Both the position numbers and the translations under genes were made by a program. A stretch of 64,000 nucleotides of DNA from Isoptericola sp044389085 (GTDB lineage: Bacteria > Actinomycetota > Actinomycetes > Actinomycetales > Cellulomonadaceae), in the NCBI RefSeq assembly GCF_044389085.1, contig NZ_JBIRXP010000001.1, positions 434,001 through 498,000 on the forward strand, given 5' to 3'. This document shows positions 8,129 to 15,575 of this stretch, one piece after another (within the stretch, counting starts at the first letter, position 1; each line of letters begins with the position of its first letter). Below the pieces are notes generated by a model. The model was given only the letters and a program-made list of their open reading frames with translations. It was not told the DNA's origin and made no database searches.

Positions 8129-9000
8129 CGACGATCCCCGCCGTCGCGCCGCGCAGACCCGTCGAGCTCGACCGTCTCGTGCTGGACCACCAGCTCGCCC
8201 TCGTGGACCTCCTGTCGCGGATGGACGGCATGCGGGAGCGGCTCCGCCGTGCCGCCCGCCACGATCCCGTCGAGCACGTCTCCTGGCGGCTCAAGCCGTG
8301 GGACTCGATCGTCGCGAAGGCGCTCCGCGAGGGCATCGCGCTGACGCCCGACGCGCTGCGGGAGCGGATGCTCGACCTGGCGGGAGTGCGCTTCACGTGC
8401 GCGTCCCCCTCCGACCTGGCGCGCGTGCGCGACGCGCTCCTCGCGCTGCCGGGCGTCACCCTCGTGGAGGAGCGCGACGGCGTCTCCGGGCCGGAGCCCG
8501 GCGGGTACCGGACCCTGCGCCTCGTCGTGCGGGTGTCCGGGGCGCGCGGCGAGGGCCACCGCGACCCCGCGGTCGAGATCCAGCTCCGCACCGTCGCGAC
8601 GGACCCCCGTCGCCGGGCAGGTCGTCCCCTGACCTCCCTCGTGACCCGCCCGGCCGCGCCGGCCGCGGTCGCAGCGAGCCAGGAGGCGGAGGGCGTCGTC
8701 CTCCGGCTGTCCGGGGCCCTGGACGCCGCCTGCCTGGACGACGCGCGCGGGGCGCTCGCGCTGCTCGCGTCGGCGGGCTGTCGCCGCGTGGTGGTCGACG
8801 CCCACGACGTCACCTTCATGGACTCGGCGGGCGTCACGCTCCTCGACCGCGTGCGCCGGCGGTGCCGCGCCGCCGGCGTCCCCGTCACGCTGCTCGACCC
8901 GGCCGCCGCCGTCACGGACGTGCTCGAGCTGCTCGGGCTCGGCGGGCTGCTGCCCGTCGCCCGCTCGGCGCCGGGACCGGCCGGTGACCGGTGGTCGTGA
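8125..9000 (+). CDS. RelA/SpoT-like (alarmone synthetase-like) domain fused to a STAS domain
   Basis: 291 residues, ATG overlapping the ATPase stop (ATGA). Residues ~50-160 match the (p)ppGpp synthetase fold: R55-x-K57-x-x-x-S-I (substrate-binding basic segment), D84-L-A-G-V-R (metal-binding Asp), G-Y-R-T at 127-130, and V-E-I-Q-L-R-T at 150-156 with E151. Two departures are clear: G-Y-R-S-x-H reads G-Y-R-T-L-R, and the terminal F-W-A-S-x-E-H-K helix that closes small alarmone synthetases is absent, so the domain stops at ~160. Residues ~187-279 form a STAS (anti-anti-sigma) domain with F-M-D-S234-A-G, Ser234 being the usual phosphorylated position. Could be an alarmone sensor or inactive synthetase feeding a partner-switch system. 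Domain calls are good, activity unknown. Confidence 0.78.
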   Translation: MTTIPAVAPRRPVELDRLVLDHQLALVDLLSRMDGMRERLRRAARHDPVEHVSWRLKPWDSIVAKALREGIALTPDALRERMLDLAGVRFTCASPSDLARVRDALLALPGVTLVEERDGVSGPEPGGYRTLRLVVRVSGARGEGHRDPAVEIQLRTVATDPRRRAGRPLTSLVTRPAAPAAVAASQEAEGVVLRLSGALDAACLDDARGALALLASAGCRRVVVDAHDVTFMDSAGVTLLDRVRRRCRAAGVPVTLLDPAAAVTDVLELLGLGGLLPVARSAPGPAGDRWS

Positions 9001-9139
9001 CCCGAGAGCCGTGGCAGCGGGGCCCGCTCTGCGAGGTACCACGCACGCCCGGCCCTGCGGGCCCGAGCGCCGCGGGACCGTGGACGACGAACGACAACAT
9101 CGCGGAGCGCGACGCTCCCGCCACGACAAGGAGAACGAG

Positions 9140-10066
9140 ATGACCGCGCAGCAGACGAACCAGCGGCCGCCGGCCGACCAGCAGAGCCTCATGGTCGGCG
9201 TCGACGGCACCCAGGAGAGCATGCACGCCCTCGAATGGGCCGCCTGGTACGCCCGCGACACGGGGTGCACGCTGCACATCGTCAGCAGCTTCATGCTCCC
9301 GGGCTTCACGGGCAGCTACACGTTCGCCCACGACATCCCGATGGTCGACGACCCGTACGCGCGCCGCTACGTCGAGGACCTTCTCGACCGGGCGCACAAG
9401 CGCGTCGCGGAGATCGGCGTCCCCGCCACGACCGAGGTCGCGACCGGTGACGCGACCACGGTGCTCGCGGAACGGTCGGCCGCCCACCGGTTCGTCGTGA
9501 TCGGCGCCCGCGGTGCGGGCGGCTTCGTGGAGCGCCTGCTCGGCACGGTGTCCGCGAACCTGCCCGTCCGTGCGCAGTGCCCGACCGTCGTGGTCCCCCT
9601 CCACGCGAGGGACGACGGCGCCGATGGCCGTGACCCGGGCCGTCGCGGGCGGCGCATCGTCGTCGGTGCGGACGGCTCACGGTCGTCGGAGGCCGCGGTC
9701 GAGGCCGCGGTCGCCCAGGCGCAGGAGTGGGGCGCGGAGGTCGTCGTCGCGCGTGCCGTGACGATGGTGGGCTGGAGCCACTCGCCGTGGCTCGACACCG
9801 GCTTCCGGGACAGCGTCATGGAGGCCGCGCGGGCCGACACCGACCGTCTGCGCGACCGGCTCCGCACGACCTACCCCGACGTCGTGACCCGCACCGACGT
9901 GGTCGAGGGGCACGCGGTCGACGTGCTCGTCGCCGCCTCCCGGGACGCGGACCTGCTCGTCGTCGGGTCGCGCGGGCGGGGCGGCATCCGGGGGCTGGTG
10001 CTGGGGTCGACGAGCCAGGCGGTGCTGCGCCGCTCGCTGTGCCCCGTCCTCGTGCCCCGTCGGTGA
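9140..10066 (+). CDS. Tandem universal stress protein (two UspA domains)
   Basis: 308 residues with two UspA domains (~15-150 and ~170-306). Each has the strand-1 V-G-V/A-D-G start and the ATP-binding G-x2-G-x9-G-(S/T) loop: G-A-R-G-A-G-G...G-T-V-S and G-S-R-G-R-G-G...G-S-T-S. It is therefore probably an ATP-binding tandem Usp like mycobacterial Rv2623/Rv1996, which act in dormancy and hypoxia. AAGGAG at 9129-9134 sets the ATG at 9140. It follows the RelA-STAS gene after 139 bp and precedes the response regulator, consistent with a stress block. Confidence 0.92.
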   Translation: MTAQQTNQRPPADQQSLMVGVDGTQESMHALEWAAWYARDTGCTLHIVSSFMLPGFTGSYTFAHDIPMVDDPYARRYVEDLLDRAHKRVAEIGVPATTEVATGDATTVLAERSAAHRFVVIGARGAGGFVERLLGTVSANLPVRAQCPTVVVPLHARDDGADGRDPGRRGRRIVVGADGSRSSEAAVEAAVAQAQEWGAEVVVARAVTMVGWSHSPWLDTGFRDSVMEAARADTDRLRDRLRTTYPDVVTRTDVVEGHAVDVLVAASRDADLLVVGSRGRGGIRGLVLGSTSQAVLRRSLCPVLVPRR

Positions 10067-10141
10067 CGCGCGGCGGTGCTGTCCGCCCCGGCGCGGCGCC
10101 GCCCGGGCGGACAGGCGGGTCCCCTGCCTAGGATCGACGAC

Positions 10142-10807
10142 ATGGTGGCCCCTGTCACACGGGTCGGCATCGTCGAGGACGAGGCGCTGATGCGAGGCAT
10201 GCTCGAACAGACGCTGTCGGCCGAGGAGACGTTGCGCGTCGTGCACTCGGTGCCGGGCGTCACGGAGGCGCGGCTGGTCTTCACGCCCGGGTCGTGCGAC
10301 GTGGCGGTGCTGGACGTGAACCTGCCCGACGGCAACGGGGTGGCGCTCGGCCTGACCCTGCAGCGCGCCGACCCGCGGCTGGCCGTCATGCTGCTGTCCA
10401 GCGAGGACGTCATGGGGATGTTCACCACCGTCCAGGACGAGGCCAGCCGCCCCTGGAGCTACCTCTCCAAGCGGTCGAGCTTCGCGCGAGACGTCCTGGT
10501 CCGGGCGATCGTCGCGACCGCGCAGGGCCAGGTCGTGCTCGACCCGTACCTGGTCCAGCGGTCCACGCCCCGGCCGGGCTCGGCCGTCGCGGAGCTCACC
10601 CGGGCGCAGTTCGGCGTGCTGCGACTCGTCGCGGAGGGCCTGTCGAACCACGCCGCCGCGGACCGCCTGGGGATCAACGAACGGTCGGTCGAGAGCCACC
10701 TGAAGTCGATCTACCAGCGGCTCGGGATCGACGGCGGCGACCACAACCGGCGCGTCGCCGCCGTGCTGGCGTTCCTCGAGCAGACGGGCCGGTCGTGGCG
10801 CGCATGA
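10142..10807 (+). CDS. NarL/FixJ-type response regulator
   Basis: 221 residues. Receiver domain ~6-125 with acidic pocket E12-D13, phosphoacceptor D58 in V-L-D-V-N-L-P-D-G and Lys in Y-L-S-K. C-terminal LuxR-type helix-turn-helix ~150-215 (V-A-E-G-L-S-N...R-S-V-E-S-H-L-K). A TAGGAT box ends 7 nt before the ATG, so the regulator-kinase mRNA is probably leaderless. The kinase ATG overlaps the stop (ATGA), so the two form a coupled two-component system. The regulon is not visible; the neighbouring Usp and STAS genes are plausible targets. Confidence 0.92.
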   Translation: MVAPVTRVGIVEDEALMRGMLEQTLSAEETLRVVHSVPGVTEARLVFTPGSCDVAVLDVNLPDGNGVALGLTLQRADPRLAVMLLSSEDVMGMFTTVQDEASRPWSYLSKRSSFARDVLVRAIVATAQGQVVLDPYLVQRSTPRPGSAVAELTRAQFGVLRLVAEGLSNHAAADRLGINERSVESHLKSIYQRLGIDGGDHNRRVAAVLAFLEQTGRSWRA

Positions 10808-12036
10808 CGGCCCCCGTCGAGCGCGGGGCTACGCCGGTCGAGGGCGACCCGGCCGCCGCGGTCCGCGCGCGGGACCGGCTGCGTCTCACGGTCCTCGTCG
10901 CGGGGACGAACTTCGTGCTGTACGCGCTGGTCTCCCTGGCCGGCTGGGCCGGATGGGGCGGCCTGCACGCCGCGGTGGCCGTCGAGCGCGGCACCCTCGG
11001 CGTCGTGCTCGACGGCGTCGTCGTGCTGCTCGTGAACCTCGCCTTCGGCGCGGCCGTGATCGCCGGGACGCTCGCCTTCCGCCCGCTGGACCGCCCGTGG
11101 CCCGCCCGGGTCCTCGTGGTCACCTGCGTGGCGGCGGTGGCGTCGGTGCCGCGCATCCTGGCCCTCGCCGCGCTCACGAGCACCCCGTCCAGCGGCGCCT
11201 ACGTCGCTGCGGTCGGCACGCTCGGGCTGCTGGCGGGCGTGGTGGGCATGACCGCCGGCCTGCTGTCGGCGTCCCTCGTGGACCGCGCGCGGACCGAGCA
11301 GGAGCGCCGCGAGGAGGAGGCGCTGCGCGCCGCCCGGGTGGTGGAGGAGCTGCAGGGGGAGGAGGTCCGGGTGCGCCGGCACGTCTTCGACCAGCTGCAC
11401 GGCACGCTGCAGTTCCACCTCGTCACGGTGACCGCCGGCCTCGACCGGGTCGCCGACGAGCTCGCCGCGTCGGGCGACGACGCGCACGCCGCGGACCTGC
11501 GCCACTGGGCGGAGACCCTGGAGGAGATCCGCGAGCAGGACGTGCGCTCCCTGAGCCACGCGGTGTTCCCCTCCGGGGCCGACATGGGCACCCAGGAGGC
11601 GATCCAGGTCCTGCTCCGCCGCCTCCCGCCCCAGATCGACGCGGCGGTCGAGCTGGGCGACAACTACCAGACGCTCGTGGCCGACGACGGCCTGCGGATG
11701 CCCATGGCCGAGCGGCTCGTCGTGATCTACACCGTCGAGGAGGCGGTGACCAACGCGCTGCGCCACGGGCACGCGAGCAGGGTGCGGGTCCACGCCGACG
11801 CCGAACCGACGGACGACCCCGACCGGTGGGTGTTCGTCACCGTGGTCGACGACGACGGGAGCGGGCCGCCGCGGCCGGCGCCGCCGATGCACGGGCTCCG
11901 CCGCCACCGCGAACGCATCGAGTACCGGGGCGGCACCCTCACGCTGGGCACGAACCCCGGCGGCGGCGGCCGGCTGGCGTTCCGCGTGCCCTTCACGGTG
12001 GAACCGGAGGGCCGGCGCGAGGTCCCGCACGTGTGA
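10804..12036 (+). CDS. Membrane histidine kinase (HisKA_3-like)
   Basis: 410 residues. Four predicted membrane helices (~28-50, 66-92, 102-124, 133-158) are followed by a coiled linker and a dimerisation helix with Q-L-H199-G-T-L-Q, the LHG variant of the HisKA_3 phosphoacceptor motif. The ATPase domain shows an N-box (V-E-E-A-V-T-N-A-L-R-H-G) and a D-D-D-G-S-G box. There is almost no extracytoplasmic domain, so the signal is probably sensed in or at the membrane. It partners the preceding response regulator, with which it shares 4 bp. Confidence 0.88.
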   Translation: MTAPVERGATPVEGDPAAAVRARDRLRLTVLVAGTNFVLYALVSLAGWAGWGGLHAAVAVERGTLGVVLDGVVVLLVNLAFGAAVIAGTLAFRPLDRPWPARVLVVTCVAAVASVPRILALAALTSTPSSGAYVAAVGTLGLLAGVVGMTAGLLSASLVDRARTEQERREEEALRAARVVEELQGEEVRVRRHVFDQLHGTLQFHLVTVTAGLDRVADELAASGDDAHAADLRHWAETLEEIREQDVRSLSHAVFPSGADMGTQEAIQVLLRRLPPQIDAAVELGDNYQTLVADDGLRMPMAERLVVIYTVEEAVTNALRHGHASRVRVHADAEPTDDPDRWVFVTVVDDDGSGPPRPAPPMHGLRRHRERIEYRGGTLTLGTNPGGGGRLAFRVPFTVEPEGRREVPHV

Positions 12037-12188
12037 ACGCTACGTAAAGAATTCCTATGCCGTGGTTCCGTTCCTGGTCGGCACAGGTGTAACGTGGCGG
12101 GCGTCGTGACAACGAGGTCGCGAGTCCGGGACGCAGCGCTCGAGACCGAGGCGCGCAGGGACGCAGGACGTGGGACGAAGGTGTGGCA

Positions 12189-12590
12189 GTGACTTTCACC
12201 GACGAGGCGCAGGCCGGGGGAATCGCCCTGGTGGAGCGGGCCGACGTGAGCGTGGTGGACATGTGGGGCGAGATCGACATCGCCCTGCGCAACGAGGCGA
12301 GCGCCGCGCTCGCGAGGGCCTTCGAGCGTGACCTCCCCGTGGTGGTGGACACGTCGCGCGTGACGTTCATCGACTCCGCCGGGGTCGCCTTCCTCGTCCA
12401 GCTCTGCCGGATCGGCCGCGACGAGGGCCTGCGCGTGTCGCTGCACCGCCCGCCCGACGCCGTCCTCGACGTCCTGCGGATGCTCGACCTCGACGTGACG
12501 GGCGACACGACCGCGGTGGGTGCCGTCACCGACCGGGCCACGCCTCGGACGGCGCCGACCCGGGCCGTGCCGCGCAGCCTCGCCGGCTGA
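12189..12590 (+). CDS. STAS domain anti-anti-sigma factor-like protein
   Basis: About 133 residues. The STAS domain occupies ~5-105, with the phosphorylatable site V-T-F-I-D-S-A-G-V, as in SpoIIAA/RsbV-type antagonists that release sigma factors from anti-sigma kinases. The ~30-residue tail is Thr/Arg/Ala-rich and probably disordered. GTG 12189 is preferred because GAAGG (12177-12181) is 7 nt upstream; GTG 12183 is possible but too close. It is the second STAS protein in 4 kb. No anti-sigma kinase (RsbW type) is present in the window. Confidence 0.85.
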   Translation: MTFTDEAQAGGIALVERADVSVVDMWGEIDIALRNEASAALARAFERDLPVVVDTSRVTFIDSAGVAFLVQLCRIGRDEGLRVSLHRPPDAVLDVLRMLDLDVTGDTTAVGAVTDRATPRTAPTRAVPRSLAG

Positions 12591-12617
12591 GCCCTTCGGC
12601 GTCGGAGATCGACGGGG

Positions 12618-13385
12618 TCAGTGGTCGCGACCGCTGGCGGCCAGCGCAGCGGCACCGACGATGCCGGCGCGGTTGCGCAGCGTGGCGGGGATGATCGGTG
12701 CCCGCAGGTCGAGCAGCGGCAGGAACTTCTCGTGGTGCTTGCTCACACCGCCGCCGACGACGATCAGCTCGGGGGAGAGCAGCATCTCCACCGTCTCGAA
12801 GTAGCGTTGCAGCCGCTCTGCCCACTGGTGCCATGACAGGTCGTGCCGCTCGCGGGCGGACTCGGCGGCCCGCGACTCGGCGTCGTGCCCGTCGATCTCG
12901 AGGTGGCCCAGCTCGGTGTTGGGCACGAGCACGCCGTCCACGAGCAGCGCGGACCCGATCCCGGTGCCGAGCGTGACCACGAGGACGACCCCGTCCCGGC
13001 CCTCGGCGGCGCCGTACCGCTGCTCGCCGACCCCCGCGGCGTCGGCGTCGTTCACCGCGGTCACCTCGCGCCCCGTCGCCTCGCGGGCGAGGGCAGGCAG
13101 GTCGACGCCCTGCCACGACTGGTGCAGGTTGGCGATGAACCGGACGACGCCGTGGTCCATCGGGGCGGGGAAGGCGACGCCGACCGGCACGTGGGCCGGC
13201 AGCTCGAACGAGTCGACCAGCTCGGCCAGCACGCCCGCCACGGCCTCCGGCGTCGAGCTCTCGGGGGTGGGGATGCGGCGGCGCTCGTCCGCGAACTCCC
13301 CGGTCGCCAGGTCGACCGGCGCCCCCTTGATGCCGGACCCGCCGATGTCGATGCCGAACGCGACCTGCTGCGTTGCCTCCACCAT
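12618..13385 (-). CDS. ppgK: Polyphosphate glucokinase
   Basis: 255 residues of the ROK family. The N-terminal phosphate-binding motif F-G-I-D-I-G-G-S-G-I-K-G-A-P-V-D and the L-G-T-G-I-G-S-A motif are those of actinobacterial PPGK, which phosphorylates glucose using polyphosphate (often also ATP). It acts in the cytoplasm on free glucose. The ATG at 13385 is chosen because CAAGAT ends 7 nt upstream; an in-frame ATG at 13394 would add three residues. It is divergent from the small gene at 13414, with overlapping promoters. Confidence 0.93.
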   Translation of the reverse strand: MVEATQQVAFGIDIGGSGIKGAPVDLATGEFADERRRIPTPESSTPEAVAGVLAELVDSFELPAHVPVGVAFPAPMDHGVVRFIANLHQSWQGVDLPALAREATGREVTAVNDADAAGVGEQRYGAAEGRDGVVLVVTLGTGIGSALLVDGVLVPNTELGHLEIDGHDAESRAAESARERHDLSWHQWAERLQRYFETVEMLLSPELIVVGGGVSKHHEKFLPLLDLRAPIIPATLRNRAGIVGAAALAASGRDH

Positions 13386-13413
13386 GGGCCCCATCTTGAT
13401 GCAGGATCGTCCT

Positions 13414-13611
13414 ATGAGCGACACAAGCCCGGCGCAGTACTGGTACAACACCAAGACCGGCGAGGTCGAGGAGAGCCACGACCGTTCCAGCTGGAGCCAC
13501 CGCATGGGCCCGTACCCCACCCGCGAGGCGGCCCGCAACGCCCTGGACTCCGCGCAACGCCGCAACGACGAGTGGGAGGGCGAGGACGCCGACTGGCGCG
13601 GCCGCGACTGA
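13414..13611 (+). CDS. Small SPOR-like conserved actinobacterial protein
   Basis: 65 residues, starting S-D-T-S-P-A-Q-Y-W-Y-N-T and containing a G-P-Y-P-T-R-E-A-A-R-N-A-L segment. This resembles the short SPOR-domain-like proteins of actinobacteria, sometimes mis-annotated as methionine aminopeptidase. Aromatic-rich N-terminus, acidic C-terminus, no signal peptide. CAGGAT ends 6 nt before the ATG, so it is probably leaderless. No function is established. Confidence 0.75.
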   Translation: MSDTSPAQYWYNTKTGEVEESHDRSSWSHRMGPYPTREAARNALDSAQRRNDEWEGEDADWRGRD

Positions 13612-13681
13612 GCGGCGCCTCGCCGCGGACCGATGAGTCCCGGACGTGTCCGTCGTCGACCGTCACGACGGAGGTGACGGG

Positions 13682-14566
13682 ATGACGGCTGACGGGACGA
13701 CGACGGTCGAGGCGAACGGGGTCACGCTCGGCGTGGAGCACTTCGGCGAGGAGACGGCCCCGCTGGTGCTCTGCGCGGGCGGCACGACGATGCTGTCGTG
13801 GCCCGACGCGCTCTGCGAGGCGGTGGCGCGCGGCGGACGCCACGTGGTGCGGTACGACCTGCGCGACGCGGGGGCGTCCACGACGGGGGACCCCGAGGCG
13901 CCGCGCTACACGCTGCGGGACCTCGCGGCGGACGCCGCGGCGCTGGCGCGCGAGCTCGACCACCGGCCGGCGCACCTGGCGGGCCTCGGCGTCGGCGGGA
14001 TGGTGGCGCAGGTCGCGGTGGTCGAGCACCCGGGTGCGTTCGCGGCCCTGACGCTCGTCGGGACGCGGGCGGTGGCTCCCGGCCCGGTCGACGACGACCT
14101 GCCCGACCACGACGCGGCGGCCATGGAGCGGCTGTTCTCGCTGCCCGATCCCGACTGGTCCGAGCGCGACGCCGTGGCCCACCATGCCGCCCGCAGCGCC
14201 GAGATCCTCGGGGACGACCCGGCCGCGGCGCGCGTCCTCGCCGGCCGGGTGTGGGACCGGACGCCGGGCGCGTCGCCCGCGGTGCGGGCGGCCAACCAGC
14301 AGGGCACGGTCTTCGCCCGCCTCGACTGCTCGCCGCGCTGGCGCGAGCGCCTCCGCGAGGTCACCGCGCCGACGCTCGTGGTGCACGGCCGCCGGGACCC
14401 GTTCTTCCCGGTCGGCAACGGGGAGGCGCTGGCCCGCGACATCCCGGGCGCGCGCCTGCTGGTCCTCGAGGGCGCGTCGACGACGGTCCGCGACGACGAC
14501 GCCGGCCGGGTCGCGGCGGCGATGCTCGCGCTGCCGGACGGCGACGTCTCGAGTCGGTACGTCTAG
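13682..14566 (+). CDS. Alpha/beta-hydrolase-fold protein lacking catalytic Ser and His
   Basis: 294 residues, with GGAGGT about 7 nt before ATG 13682. The overall pattern is that of DnrP/RdmC-like esterases and related alpha/beta hydrolases: Y-D-L-R-D-A-G at ~58, and an acid in H-G-R-R-D-P-F-F-P-V. The nucleophile elbow, normally G-x-S-x-G-G, reads G101-L-G103-V-G-G, so the serine is replaced by glycine. The C-terminal G-H-D region that supplies the His reads E-G-A-S-T-T-V. Two of three triad residues are therefore missing without any frameshift. It may be a binding protein or use another chemistry. It overlaps the convergent panB gene by 4 bp. Confidence 0.78.
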   Translation: MTADGTTTVEANGVTLGVEHFGEETAPLVLCAGGTTMLSWPDALCEAVARGGRHVVRYDLRDAGASTTGDPEAPRYTLRDLAADAAALARELDHRPAHLAGLGVGGMVAQVAVVEHPGAFAALTLVGTRAVAPGPVDDDLPDHDAAAMERLFSLPDPDWSERDAVAHHAARSAEILGDDPAAARVLAGRVWDRTPGASPAVRAANQQGTVFARLDCSPRWRERLREVTAPTLVVHGRRDPFFPVGNGEALARDIPGARLLVLEGASTTVRDDDAGRVAAAMLALPDGDVSSRYV

Positions 14567-15435
14567 CGCTCGAAGGAGTGCGCGGCGTCGGGGAAGGTGC
14601 CCCCGCGGACCTCGGCAGCGTAGTCCTGCGCCGCCTGGCGCAGCAGGTTGCCGACCTCGGCGAACCGGCGCGCGAACCGCGGCGACCAGTCCGTCATCCC
14701 GGCCATGTCGGTCCAGACCAGCACCTGCCCGTCGACGCGCGGCCCCGCGCCGATGCCGATGGTCGGGATGCGCAGGATCTCCGTGGCGCGCGCGGCGACC
14801 TCCACCGGCACCATCTCCAGCACGACGGCGACCGCCCCGGCCTCCTGCACGGCGAGCGCGTCCTCGCACAGGGTCTCCGCGGCGTCGTCCCCCCGGCCCT
14901 GCACGCGCGGCCCGCCCAGGATGTTCTCCGACTGCGGCGTGAAGCCGAGGTGCCCGACGACGGGGATGCCCGCGTCGGTGAGGGCGCGGATCTGCGCGGC
15001 GGACCGGCGGCCGCCCTCGAGCTTGACCGCGGCGGCGCCGGTCTCCTTCATCACGCGGACGGCGGAGGCGAGGGCCTGCTCGGGGCCGGCCTCGTAGGTG
15101 CCGAACGGCAGGTCGACGACGACGAGCGCGTGCTCGGCGGCGCGGGCGACGGCACGGGCCGGCGGGATCATGTCGTCGAGGGTGACCGGGAGCGTGGTCG
15201 GGTGGCCGTGCATCGTGTTGCCGATCGAGTCGCCGACGAGCAGCAGGTCCAGGCCCGCGGCGTCGAAGAGGCGGGCCGTGACGGCGTCGTACGCCGTGAG
15301 CATCGTGAGCTTCTCGCCCCGCTCCTTGGCCTCGGCCAGGTGGTGGACCCGGACGCGGCGGCGGCGGGTGAGGTCGGCGGCGGGCGAAGGTGCTGCGGCG
15401 ACGTCGGCGGCGGCGTCGTGACCGGGGTTCGACAT
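14563..15435 (-). CDS. panB: 3-methyl-2-oxobutanoate hydroxymethyltransferase
   Basis: 290 residues. First committed step of pantothenate synthesis: transfers a hydroxymethyl group from 5,10-methylene-tetrahydrofolate to 2-oxoisovalerate, giving ketopantoate. Diagnostic segments are L-T-A-Y-D near residue 46, L-V-G-D-S-I-G-N (Mg2+-binding Asp), V-K-L-E-G-G and G-I-G-A-G. The ATG follows TAGGCT by 7 nt (leaderless). The ~25-residue N-terminal extension is Ala-rich. panC and panD are not in the window. Confidence 0.95.
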   Translation of the reverse strand: MSNPGHDAAADVAAAPSPAADLTRRRRVRVHHLAEAKERGEKLTMLTAYDAVTARLFDAAGLDLLLVGDSIGNTMHGHPTTLPVTLDDMIPPARAVARAAEHALVVVDLPFGTYEAGPEQALASAVRVMKETGAAAVKLEGGRRSAAQIRALTDAGIPVVGHLGFTPQSENILGGPRVQGRGDDAAETLCEDALAVQEAGAVAVVLEMVPVEVAARATEILRIPTIGIGAGPRVDGQVLVWTDMAGMTDWSPRFARRFAEVGNLLRQAAQDYAAEVRGGTFPDAAHSFER

Positions 15436-15575
15436 GGCGGCCAGCCTATGCCTCCGACGCCCGGTACCGGGTATCCGTCCAGGTCCTGGCCCGGCGGGCG
15501 CGGGGGAGAGGCGGACGAGGCGCGGACGAGGTGCCAGGACATACCCCGTTAACACTTCTCGGGCAGGATGGGTCC

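Noticed and set aside
8600..8660. Frameshift explaining the missing C-terminal helix of the RelA/SpoT-like domain
   Set aside because: Neither alternative frame encodes an F-W-x-x-x-E-H-K-like segment, and the linker plus STAS domain continue in the original frame.
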